Below are positions 49,792-57,397 of a stretch of 64,000 nt of DNA, one piece after another; within the stretch, counting starts at the first letter, position 1, and the number at the start of each line of letters is the position of its first letter. The stretch spans positions 42,183-106,182 of the forward strand of contig CAYMPG010000002.1 in assembly GCA_964392455.1 (NCBI GenBank). Reading direction: 5' to 3'. The notes beneath the pieces were generated by a model, which was given only the letters and a program-made list of their open reading frames with translations, did no database searches and was not told the origin of the DNA. A program made the translations under genes and the position numbers. The DNA is from SFEL01 sp964392455 (GTDB lineage: Bacteria; Bacillota; Clostridia; Christensenellales; CAG-138).

Positions 49792-50505
49792 ATGCTTATA
49801 CTTTTTTTTAGAACGATATTATTGTATGCGCTGGTGTTTATGGTGATAAGGCTGACCGGCAAGCGGCAGCTTTCAGACCTTCAGCCCTTTGACCTGATAA
49901 CCACCCTGCTGGTGGCAGACCTTGCCTCTGAGCCTGCATCGGATACCGGCATGCCCCTCGCATACGGCATAGTTCCCATACTTGCCCTGTTTCTTATGCA
50001 GCAGGCCGTGGCGTATATGTCCATGAAGTGGGAGGGCTTCAGGTACTTTATGTGCGGGCGGCCGCTGCTGATGATAGCAAAGGGGCAGGTGCAGGAAAAG
50101 GCCCTGAGGGATGCGAGATATACCCTCAATGACCTTATGGAGCAGCTCCGTGCCGATGGTACCTTTCAGGTGGCAGATGTGGAATATGCCATACTGGAGA
50201 CAAATGGAGATCTTTCGGTGCTGCTGAAGGGGCCGGAGCAGCAGGTGACTTACCGGGCGCTGGCGCTGGAATCTCCAAAGGCTGCCCCGCCCTTTATGGT
50301 GGTGCAGGATGGCAGGCTGCACAGGAATGCCCTAAGGCAGGCAGGCTATGATGAAAACTGGCTGCGCTCCAAGCTACCCGCTGCGGGGGTAAAGAGCATA
50401 GAGCAGCTTCTCTTTGCCTTTATCAGCGGCAATACCCTGCATATGCAGGCCAAGCAGCGCTGGGGAGGGCGAATGGTATTTTTGGATACGGGGGGCGGAA
50501 AATGA
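49792..50505 (+). CDS. DUF421 membrane protein (YetF-like)
   Basis: A 237-residue protein with three N-terminal helices, including RLTGKRQLSDLQPFDLITTLLVADLAS (in part), and a cytoplasmic DUF421 domain with LMEQLRADGTFQVADVEYAILETNGDLSVL near 115-140. Related proteins are widespread in Bacillota, some spore-associated; biochemical role unknown. It is coupled to the next gene by ATGA, and DUF421-DUF4363 pairs are common. Confidence 0.92.
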   Translation: MLILFFRTILLYALVFMVIRLTGKRQLSDLQPFDLITTLLVADLASEPASDTGMPLAYGIVPILALFLMQQAVAYMSMKWEGFRYFMCGRPLLMIAKGQVQEKALRDARYTLNDLMEQLRADGTFQVADVEYAILETNGDLSVLLKGPEQQVTYRALALESPKAAPPFMVVQDGRLHRNALRQAGYDENWLRSKLPAAGVKSIEQLLFAFISGNTLHMQAKQRWGGRMVFLDTGGGK

Positions 50506-50906
50506 CCGGCGGCAGAGGATATACGATTATAAATCTGCTGTTCATAGCAATGTCCATAGGTGCGCTGATAGTTGCCTTTGTAGCGCCATCGGGCTACATA
50601 GCGGAGGTGGAGCAGAGCATGAGCTATCATACCCGGAAGGCAAGGGACGCAATAATGGCGGGGGATATGCAGTCTGCCGAAAGCAGCATAGAGGAGCTTT
50701 ATGCGGAGTTTCAGCAGCGGCAGCACAGCCTGAAGCTCATATGCCACCACGATGATATTGATGAAATGGAAAAGTGCATAACCTGCTGCCGTGACCTTGT
50801 GAAGCTGGAGCAGAGCGATAACCTTATATGTGAGCTGGATGAGCTGAAGCAGATACTGGAGCATATTCATTCGGTAGAGCATCCGGATATATACGAGGTA
50901 TTTTAG
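50502..50906 (+). CDS. DUF4363 membrane-anchored protein
   Basis: A 134-residue protein with one N-terminal helix (about 8-30) and an extracytoplasmic helical domain with the spacing typical of DUF4363 (YHTRKARDAIMAGDMQSAESSIEELY, in part, then HHDDIDEMEKCI). Likely partner of the DUF421 protein. No strong terminator follows; only a weak AGCC/GGCT stem is seen near 50920. Confidence 0.85.
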   Translation: MTGGRGYTIINLLFIAMSIGALIVAFVAPSGYIAEVEQSMSYHTRKARDAIMAGDMQSAESSIEELYAEFQQRQHSLKLICHHDDIDEMEKCITCCRDLVKLEQSDNLICELDELKQILEHIHSVEHPDIYEVF

Positions 50907-50964
50907 CGGCAAAAAAAGGAGCCTGCCTGTGGGCTGGCCCTGTGAAAAAAGCGGCTGATATGGA

Positions 50965-50985
50965 AAGGGGGCTTACAGCCCCCTT
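50965..50985 (-). terminator. Hairpin over the stop codon of the XRE-S24 gene
   Basis: Stem AAGGGGGCT/AGCCCCCTT around TAC, overlapping the minus-strand stop. It has few T after it, so it may stabilise the 3' end more than terminate. Confidence 0.45.
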
Positions 50986-51602
50986 ATTCTAACTTCCAGC
51001 ACCCGGCCTATTATCTCAACATCGCCGCCGGATACTATCATCGGCTCATATTTGGGATTGGAGGGCATGAGTATAAGGTGATTCTGCATCCACTTTACCT
51101 TGCGGAGGAGCACCTCATCTTCTATGCGTACCACGGCTATCTGGCCGTTTTCCACCCGGCTCTGCATCCTTACCAGCACAAGTGCACCCTCGGGGATGAA
51201 TTCCCCGGTCATACAGTCGCCCTCCACCTCCATGTAGAAATATTCCCCGGCGATAACGTCATTGGAGGGGAGGGGTATATACTCTGTAATGTTTTCATCG
51301 GCCAGTATGGGAAGCCCCGCATGCACCCGGCCCACCAGAGGCACCCCCACAGTATCCGTTACCGGCATGAACATGGAGGATATGCTGGTGCGCTCCTTAA
51401 ATATGGGCGTAACCGTATCGCGGCCCAGCAGATAGTCCGCCGTAACGTCAAACATATCGCAAAGCTCCATTATGGCTTCGTTTGGTATGGGCACACGGCC
51501 CGTTTCATATTTGCATATGGCTGCCTTCTGAACCCCGAGGCGCTGACCCATATCATCCTGGGTAAGGCCATGCTGCTTTCTCAGCTCACGCAGTCTGTTC
51601 AT
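50973..51602 (-). CDS. XRE-S24 repressor (LexA/CI-like) with Cys in place of the catalytic Ser
   Basis: A 209-residue two-domain regulator. Residues 1-62 are an XRE helix-turn-helix (GLTQDDMGQRLGVQKAAICKYE). Residues 85-209 are an S24 self-cleavage domain with an Ala95-Gly96 site in GRVHAGLP. The usual GDSM nucleophile is GDCM (Cys130). At the LexA spacing of 37 residues the general base position is Arg167, next to Lys168. AAAGGAG precedes the start. Dyads in its own and the divergent promoter indicate that it represses both. Inducing signal unknown. Confidence 0.88.
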   Translation of the reverse strand: MNRLRELRKQHGLTQDDMGQRLGVQKAAICKYETGRVPIPNEAIMELCDMFDVTADYLLGRDTVTPIFKERTSISSMFMPVTDTVGVPLVGRVHAGLPILADENITEYIPLPSNDVIAGEYFYMEVEGDCMTGEFIPEGALVLVRMQSRVENGQIAVVRIEDEVLLRKVKWMQNHLILMPSNPKYEPMIVSGGDVEIIGRVLEVRIRGL

Positions 51603-51646
51603 TGTGGCGCTCCTTTCGGGCATAGGCCCCGCTATTATCTTACACC

Positions 51647-51675
51647 ATTGTATCTTAAAAAGAAATACAAATCAA
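51647..51675 (-). promoter_or_regulatory. Promoter of the XRE-S24 gene
   Basis: Minus strand: -35 TTGATT (51675-51670), 17-bp spacer, -10 TACAAT (51652-51647). The dyad TTGTATC/GAAATACAA (51648-51670) fills the space between -35 and -10. Confidence 0.65.
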
Positions 51676-51694
51676 GCTGAAATAATCCCTTTAA

Positions 51695-51734
51695 AGTACC
51701 AAAAACGGTATTGACAGTATCCGAAAAAGATACT
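51695..51734. promoter_or_regulatory. Two operator-like dyads in the divergent promoter
   Basis: AGTACC-N6-GGTATT (51695-51712) overlaps the -35, and AGTATC-N7-GATACT (51716-51734) lies between -35 and -10 of the small membrane gene. Half-sites resemble GTATC in the XRE-S24 promoter dyad, so one repressor probably binds all three. Confidence 0.65.
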
Positions 51735-51739
51735 ATAAT
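51711..51739 (+). promoter_or_regulatory. Consensus promoter of the small membrane gene
   Basis: TTGACA (51711-51716), 17-bp spacer, TATAAT (51734-51739): a perfect match, so the gene should be strongly expressed when derepressed. Confidence 0.88.
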
Positions 51740-51822
51740 GCGAATGTAACCTGATAAGACACTTTGCGAGGAAAACAAACATCATCCGTTTCCACGCAGG
51801 ATATACAACATGGAGGTACGCT

Positions 51823-52017
51823 ATGAATTACTTTGGCCTGTTTTTCACCTTTATGGTACCCGGCATAGTTATAGGCACAATGGGTGCGGCTGCTGCGAAG
51901 CAGGCGGCAGACAGGCGCCGTCGTCAGGCCATAAGAAACCGCAGAGCGGCCATGCATACCGTTCCCCGCAATAAGCTCTACGTATGCACGCTGGAAAAGG
52001 ACGTGAAGGCGGCCTGA
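51823..52017 (+). CDS. Small basic membrane protein under XRE-S24 control
   Basis: A 64-residue protein with one hydrophobic segment (about 3-25: FFTFMVPGIVIGTMGAA) and a strongly basic stretch (ADRRRRQAIRNRRAAM), then a short C-terminal tail. No family was recognised. GGAGGT sits seven bases before the ATG. A perfect promoter covered by dyads means tight repression and high induction, as for SOS-type small division inhibitors or phage-like effectors; no similarity to YneA (no LysM) is seen. Confidence 0.75.
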   Translation: MNYFGLFFTFMVPGIVIGTMGAAAAKQAADRRRRQAIRNRRAAMHTVPRNKLYVCTLEKDVKAA

Positions 52018-52048
52018 CAGCAGGGCCATGATTCTTTCCGATATAAAG

Positions 52049-52069
52049 TTTTGCCCCACCGGGGCAAAA
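52049..52069 (+). terminator. Hairpin after the small membrane gene (first)
   Basis: Stem TTTTGCCCC/GGGGCAAAA around ACC, followed by A-rich DNA rather than T. Confidence 0.5.
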
Positions 52070-52096
52070 ACAATAATTCAATATGCGCCATTGTGG

Positions 52097-52122
52097 AAGC
52101 GCCGCTTTTGCGGCGCTTTTGC
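52097..52122 (+). terminator. Terminator after the small membrane gene (second)
   Basis: Stem AAGCGCCGC with its complement, short loop and TTTT. Confidence 0.8.
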
Positions 52123-52200
52123 ATTGCAGGGGCTGATAAAAGGGATAATGTATACAATAATGGTGAATCTTACCGAACTGTAAACTTATCATAGGGCCGC

Positions 52201-52229
52201 TTGTGGGCTGGGATGAATTGAAGTATAAT
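52201..52229 (+). promoter_or_regulatory. Promoter of the PQQ-like gene
   Basis: -35 TTGTGG (52201-52206), 17-bp spacer, -10 TATAAT (52224-52229). Confidence 0.65.
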
Positions 52230-52269
52230 AAAACCAATTATAAACGTATATTAGGCGAGGTATGTCATA

Positions 52270-54213
52270 ATGGCAAAACGGCGCAGAAGAAGAAGCAAAA
52301 AATACAGGAAGCTCCGCAACGCCCTGCGTATAACGGTGGCGCTGCTGGTGGTGGCTGCGGTAATAACCGGAATAGTGCTGCTGGTATCAGGCCTTATCAA
52401 TAAGGATAAGACTCCTGCCGTTGAGGGGGAGAAGGTATCCTTTATTCAGCGCCTGTTTGGCGGCGATGATGCAGAGGCCCAGGGTGATGAGCAGACGGCC
52501 CAGCCCGAAGAAAAGCAGGGCTTCTTTGCCAAGCTCTTTGGCAAAAAGGACGAGGATGATGACAGCATATTCTCCCAGCAGGAGGGCGAGCAGGGGCCTG
52601 AGGCTCAGCCTGAGCCCACGCCTACCCCGCTGCCTGAGTTTGCACCCTATGCTGTAAGCGGCACCTCCCCGGCAGACTTTGGTCTTGAGACTGCTGTAGA
52701 GGTGGATGGCGTTACTATGGACGCCGGCTCCTACGTGGCTGCCGAAACCATAGACTTTGGCGAGGGCCATGAGTATACAGAGGTGGAGGGCGTTATCTCC
52801 TTCAGGGGCAATAACTTCCGCGATAGCTCTGCCTACGGCACCGTCTCCATGAGCGCAAAGAAGTTCAGCACCACTCCCTGGACCTTCAACGTGGGCAGCA
52901 TGAGCAAAATGTCCGGCGCAGGCTCCTGGACGGGCTGCGGCTGGACGGGGCAGCCCCTTATCGTAAGGTGGCCCGATAGTACCAAGCGCATAATGAATAT
53001 GTACGACTGGGCCAAGTCCAAGGACGGGCTGGTGGAGGTCATATACGCCACGCTGGATGGCAGGATATACTTCCTGGATCTTGAAAGCGGCCAGCAGACC
53101 CGTGAGCCCATAAACCTTGGCTTCCCCTTCAAGGGCGCAGGCGCACTGGATCCCAGAGGCTATCCTATAATGTATCTGGGCTCCGGCGATGACAGCCCCA
53201 CCCAGGGCAAGGATTCTTCCCATGCTTTCGTGATAAGCCTGGTGGATGGGTCTGTAATGTACGAGTTTGGCTATCAGGATTCCTTCCGGCTGAGGGAGCT
53301 TTCCTATTTCGACAGCTCCGCCCTTGTGGATGCGGAAACTGATACCCTTATATATCCCGGCGAAAACGGCATACTGTACCTTATTAAGCTCAATACCCAG
53401 TATGACGAGGCGGCGGGTACCCTCTCCATAAATCCCAGCCGTGTGGTAAAGTGGCGCTACAAGGGCGCAAAGAACAATACCACCGCAGTGGATGGCTCAA
53501 ATGGCTGGTGGCTGGGCATGGAGGACAGCGCCATAGTATGGCGTGGTCATGCCATATTCACGGACAACGGCGGCCATATGATATGCCTGGATCTTAATAC
53601 CCTGCAGGTAAAATGGGTGCAGGATACGCTGGATGATACAAACTGCACAGCCGTGCTTGCCCTGGAGGGCGAAAGCAAGCACCCCTATATTTACACCTCC
53701 ACCTCCTTCCATCCCGGCTGGAGAAAGCCCGGAAACCAGACTGCGCCTATCCCCATCTGGAAGATAGATGCCGTTACCGGCGAAAAGGTGTGGACAAACA
53801 ACGACTATAACTGCCAGACCATTGCAGAGCCCAATCAGGTATCCGGCGGCGTACAGGGCTCGCTGGTATCCGGCCGGGGCAGCCTGTCTAATTACATATT
53901 TGCTCCCGTGGCAATGACAGAGGGCATGAAGGGCGAGCTGGTGGCATTTAACCGCAATGATGGCACCGTGGCCTGGAAATACCAGTTCCAGGGGTATCCG
54001 TGGAGCTCTCCCGTGGCGGTTTACGATGCAAACGGCACAGGCTATCTTATCCAGTGCACCAAGTCCGGCTATATTCATCTCTTTGATGATAAGGGCAATC
54101 TGCTGGATGAAATGAACCTGGGCTCCAATATAGAGGCGTCTCCCGCAGTGTTTGACAACACGATAGTGGTGGGCACCAGAGGCGGCCTTATTTACGGCAT
54201 AAAGCTTACCTAA
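52270..54213 (+). CDS. Membrane-anchored PQQ-like beta-propeller protein
   Basis: A 647-residue surface protein. A very basic cytoplasmic N terminus (KRRRRRSKKYRKLR) is followed by one helix (about 20-43), an acidic and Pro/Thr linker (PEPTPTPLPEF near 120) and a long domain. This domain has repeats of the PQQ-enzyme type: VIYATLDGRIYFLDLESGQQ, WKIDAVTGEKVW, LVAFNRNDGTVAWKYQF and GYIHLFDDKGNLL. No catalytic residues are evident; it may be a scaffold or sensor. The ATG at 52270 follows GGCGAGG. It precedes hflX by 17 bp. Confidence 0.85.
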   Translation: MAKRRRRRSKKYRKLRNALRITVALLVVAAVITGIVLLVSGLINKDKTPAVEGEKVSFIQRLFGGDDAEAQGDEQTAQPEEKQGFFAKLFGKKDEDDDSIFSQQEGEQGPEAQPEPTPTPLPEFAPYAVSGTSPADFGLETAVEVDGVTMDAGSYVAAETIDFGEGHEYTEVEGVISFRGNNFRDSSAYGTVSMSAKKFSTTPWTFNVGSMSKMSGAGSWTGCGWTGQPLIVRWPDSTKRIMNMYDWAKSKDGLVEVIYATLDGRIYFLDLESGQQTREPINLGFPFKGAGALDPRGYPIMYLGSGDDSPTQGKDSSHAFVISLVDGSVMYEFGYQDSFRLRELSYFDSSALVDAETDTLIYPGENGILYLIKLNTQYDEAAGTLSINPSRVVKWRYKGAKNNTTAVDGSNGWWLGMEDSAIVWRGHAIFTDNGGHMICLDLNTLQVKWVQDTLDDTNCTAVLALEGESKHPYIYTSTSFHPGWRKPGNQTAPIPIWKIDAVTGEKVWTNNDYNCQTIAEPNQVSGGVQGSLVSGRGSLSNYIFAPVAMTEGMKGELVAFNRNDGTVAWKYQFQGYPWSSPVAVYDANGTGYLIQCTKSGYIHLFDDKGNLLDEMNLGSNIEASPAVFDNTIVVGTRGGLIYGIKLT

Positions 54214-54230
54214 GAAATGGGCAGAGGATA

Positions 54231-56012
54231 ATGGCAAAGGTAAACGGAAATATCGACGGAATAAAAAGCACGCTGCTGGAGCGCATAGGGGCAATATACG
54301 ATATGCGTATGGCTCAGCAGGAGTTTGCGTCACATGAGCTTGTGGCGGAGCTTGCTGAGCTCACAGGGCTGCTGGGCCGGGAGATATCCGTTTACATAGG
54401 CCGTGATGGCAGGATAGCGGACGTATCCATCGGGGACAGCGGCAAGGTATCCATGCCGAATATGCGGCTTGTTCGCAATGAGGACAGGCTGTGCGGCGTG
54501 CGGTGCATACATACCCATCCAAGCGGGGATGGCAGGCTGTCCGGCGTGGATATAGGCACCCTCAAGAGTATGCGCCTTGACAGCATGGCAGCCATAGGCG
54601 TAAATGCCGACGGGCAGGCTACTGCAATGTATGCCGCCTACATTGGCGATGCAGATGAGGCAGGGGAGCGGCAGGGGCTGGTATATGGCCCCATGCGCCC
54701 ATATAAGCTGCCCCAGCGGCTGCTGATAAAGGAAATATATATCGCTGATGACAGGCTGAAAAGCTCCACCTATGAGGCGGAGGGCTCACGGCCTGAGCGG
54801 GCCATACTGGTTGGCCTTGAAAACAACGAGGCCTATGATACCCTTGATGAGCTTGGCGAGCTTGCAAAGACCGCAGGAGCTGTGGTGGTGGGCAAATTTA
54901 CCCAGCGGCGCGGCGGCATAGATAATGCCACCTACATTGGCTCAGGCAAGGCCGAGGAGCTTTCCCTTAAGGGAAGCGAGCTTGAGGCAGATATATTCAT
55001 ATTTGACGATGAGCTCTCCGCCATACAGACCCGCAATCTTGAGGAGATACTTGGCGCAAGGGTAATAGACCGCACCGCCCTCATATTGGATATATTTGCC
55101 CTGAGGGCCACCTCCCGTGAGGGCAAGCTGCAGGTGGAGCTTGCCCAGCAGAAATACCGCCTGCCAAGGCTGCTTGGCCAGGGTACGGTGCTTTCAAGGC
55201 TGGGCGGCGGCATAGGAACAAGGGGCCCCGGCGAAAAAAAGCTGGAGATAGACAAGCGCCGCATACGCAGGCGCATATATGAGCTTACCCAGGAGCTGAG
55301 CGAGGTGGAAAAGCAGCGTGCCCTGAGGCGCACACGGCGGCAGAAAAACCCCGTGCCCCTTGTGGCATTGGTGGGCTACACCAATGCGGGCAAGTCCACG
55401 CTGCTGAATGGCCTTACAGGCGCAGGGGTAATGGCGGAGGATATGCTTTTTGCCACCCTTGACCCGGTGGTGCGTCAGGCAGAGCTGCCCGACGGAACGC
55501 CGGTGCTGCTGTCGGATACGGTGGGCTTTATAAACAAGCTGCCCCACGACCTTGTGGAGGCATTTCGCTCCACCCTTGAGGAAGCGGCCGGCGCAGACAT
55601 AATACTTCACGTGGTGGATAGATCCTCCTCATATTACGAGAGCCAGATGGCAGTGGTGGAGGAGGTGCTTTCCTCTCTTGGGGCGGGGGATGTGCCAAGG
55701 ATAAATGTATACAATAAGTGCGATCTTACTCCGGAGCGCACCCCGGCAGACGGCATATTTATAAGCGCCGCAAAAAATCAGGGCATAGATCAGCTCCTTG
55801 CCGAAATAGAGCGCCGGCTGAACAGCACCCGTGCTCAGGTGGAGCTTTGCATACCCTATGATAAATACGAGGCCATGACCGTGATTCGATCAGAGGGCAG
55901 GATACTTTCTGAGGAGCATTGCGAGGATGGCACCCACGTAAGCGTGCAGCTTGAGGAAAGCACCATGTGGAAGCTGAAAAAGATACTGGGAGAGGCGTAT
56001 GGGCAAAACTAA
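54231..56012 (+). CDS. hflX: GTPase HflX with N-terminal JAMM-like domain
   Basis: Ribosome-splitting GTPase with an extra N-terminal domain. Residues 1-180 contain a JAMM/MPN motif HxHx7SxxD: His94, His96, Ser104 and Asp107. From about 190 follow the HflX domain (NEAYDTLDELGELAKTAGA), the glycine-rich LSRLGGGIGTRGPGEKKLE and a helical linker. The G domain then carries GYTNAGKST (near 382), DTVGF and NKCD. Standard HflX is about 370-430 residues; this one is 593. It overlaps the kinase gene by 14 bp. Confidence 0.93.
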   Translation: MAKVNGNIDGIKSTLLERIGAIYDMRMAQQEFASHELVAELAELTGLLGREISVYIGRDGRIADVSIGDSGKVSMPNMRLVRNEDRLCGVRCIHTHPSGDGRLSGVDIGTLKSMRLDSMAAIGVNADGQATAMYAAYIGDADEAGERQGLVYGPMRPYKLPQRLLIKEIYIADDRLKSSTYEAEGSRPERAILVGLENNEAYDTLDELGELAKTAGAVVVGKFTQRRGGIDNATYIGSGKAEELSLKGSELEADIFIFDDELSAIQTRNLEEILGARVIDRTALILDIFALRATSREGKLQVELAQQKYRLPRLLGQGTVLSRLGGGIGTRGPGEKKLEIDKRRIRRRIYELTQELSEVEKQRALRRTRRQKNPVPLVALVGYTNAGKSTLLNGLTGAGVMAEDMLFATLDPVVRQAELPDGTPVLLSDTVGFINKLPHDLVEAFRSTLEEAAGADIILHVVDRSSSYYESQMAVVEEVLSSLGAGDVPRINVYNKCDLTPERTPADGIFISAAKNQGIDQLLAEIERRLNSTRAQVELCIPYDKYEAMTVIRSEGRILSEEHCEDGTHVSVQLEESTMWKLKKILGEAYGQN

Positions 56013-56676
56013 GGTAATAGCCATTGAGGGCATAGACGGCAGCGGCAAGAGCGTGCAGTTTGCAAGGCTGAGGGCCGCCCTTGAGACCATGGGCCATACC
56101 GTGGAGGCCAGAGAATACCCTGTGTATTCATCGTATTTTGGCTCCAAGGTGGGGGAATACCTTTCCGGTTCCGGAGGCATAAAGGCGGATACCGTGGATG
56201 GAAAGAGCATGGCGCTGTGGTTTGCGCTGGACAGGTGGGAGGATATGAAAAACCACCGGGATGGCCAGTATGACTATATGCTCATAAACCGATATGTGCT
56301 GAGCAATGGCGTATATCAGAGCATAAGGGATATAGACCTTGGCAGGGAAGACCTTGTGGATTGGGTATTCGATCTGGAGTATGGTCACTTTGGCCTGCCG
56401 AAGGCGGATATATTCCTGTTTTACGACGTGGCCCCCGCCCAGGCCGGAGAAAACGTTATGAAAAAGGGCTTCCGGGATTATGTGGGCGGCAGCAAGAAGG
56501 ACGTGTATGAAGCATCGGGCAGCATACAGCAGCGAGCCAGAGAGAAGTACCTTGAGGCCGCAGCCCGAAGGGATGACATTGCAGTGATACAGTGCATGGG
56601 TGCAGAGGGCTTCCGTTCTATTGAGGATATCGGGGCAGAGACGCTTGCCCTGCTAAAGGAAAGAAACTTTATTTAG
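55999..56676 (+). CDS. tmk: Thymidylate kinase-like protein
   Basis: Likely phosphorylates dTMP to dTDP. The 225 residues have the P-loop EGIDGSGKS, FALDRWEDMK near 75 and NRYVLSNGVYQS near 98, which matches the DRYxxSxxAYQ motif except that Asp is Asn and Ala is Val. The lid region near 150-180 lacks the usual Arg-rich stretch of many bacterial enzymes. It could be a divergent tmk or another deoxynucleotide kinase. The start lies inside hflX. Confidence 0.8.
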   Translation: MGKTKVIAIEGIDGSGKSVQFARLRAALETMGHTVEAREYPVYSSYFGSKVGEYLSGSGGIKADTVDGKSMALWFALDRWEDMKNHRDGQYDYMLINRYVLSNGVYQSIRDIDLGREDLVDWVFDLEYGHFGLPKADIFLFYDVAPAQAGENVMKKGFRDYVGGSKKDVYEASGSIQQRAREKYLEAAARRDDIAVIQCMGAEGFRSIEDIGAETLALLKERNFI

Positions 56677-56686
56677 GCCATATAGC

Positions 56687-56723
56687 AGCGCCCTGTGGAA
56701 GTGCCGTCCACAGGGTGCTTTTT
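56687..56723 (+). terminator. Terminator of hflX-tmk
   Basis: A 13-bp stem AGCGCCCTGTGGA with its near-complement, a 7-nt loop and five T. Confidence 0.85.
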
Positions 56724-56736
56724 ACTGGCCCGACGG

Positions 56737-57348
56737 TCAGATGTGAAGCATATCTATGGCGCTGAAAAGCCTTACCCAAAGGGGGCCATCCACAATATCC
56801 TTGGGAGGCAGCCCGGCTTTAAGGCGAAAGCGTCTGAGGGCAGACCGGGTGTCTCCATCCAGCCGCCCGGACAGCAGGCAGGGGCCTGCCGCAAGGCTAA
56901 GGCACCGCTGCAGCACAAAGCAGTGCACCCCGCTGTCTCCCGGGAAAAGCACAGGGTATGGCACAAAGGAAGAAGCAGGCGGCCTTACTGCCACCTCCAT
57001 GTGCATCCAAAGGGGAGTTACATACTGGGGCTGAACGTAGGAAAACAGGCCGCTGCCAACGCACCAGCGGCGTATTTCATTTTGCCTGGAGATGATGCCC
57101 TTGCAGGGGGCAAGGAGGGAAAAATCCCCGGCAAGGCCTGCATAATGGGCGGAAAAGGGACGGCAGCGGCCTGATGACACAGGTACAAAGCTGCGGATAA
57201 GCTTAAGCTCGTATCGTGAACACAGCTCTCTGCAGGCATCCATAAATGCCTGATCTGTCCATGCGATATGAGGGCACCAGGCAGGAAGCGGTGTATCCGG
57301 GGCGGATATATGGGCATTTGATTTATTGCATATAAAAAGCGTCGCCAT
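56737..57348 (-). CDS. Putative M15-type peptidase with peptidoglycan-binding domain
   Basis: A 203-residue protein. Residues 55-125 hold the M15 D-Ala-D-Ala carboxypeptidase-type motif SAHYAGLAGD (SxHxxGxAxD; zinc ligands His68 and Asp75) and WMHME (His116). Residues 133-200 resemble a peptidoglycan-binding domain (PGDSGVHCFVLQRC, then DGDTRSALRRFR). No signal peptide is visible and no Shine-Dalgarno precedes the ATG at 57348, so start and export are uncertain. It lies 50 bp after the LCP gene on the same strand and may be cotranscribed. Confidence 0.6.
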   Translation of the reverse strand: MATLFICNKSNAHISAPDTPLPAWCPHIAWTDQAFMDACRELCSRYELKLIRSFVPVSSGRCRPFSAHYAGLAGDFSLLAPCKGIISRQNEIRRWCVGSGLFSYVQPQYVTPLWMHMEVAVRPPASSFVPYPVLFPGDSGVHCFVLQRCLSLAAGPCLLSGRLDGDTRSALRRFRLKAGLPPKDIVDGPLWVRLFSAIDMLHI

Positions 57349-57397
57349 GGTATATTGTATGGCGGCGCTTATTGTTTTGTGATGGGTATGAATTGGG

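Noticed and set aside
51603..51822. Canonical Gram-positive LexA box
   Set aside because: No CGAAC-N4-GTTCG-type site is present; the dyads have GTATC-type half-sites instead, so I did not name the regulator LexA.
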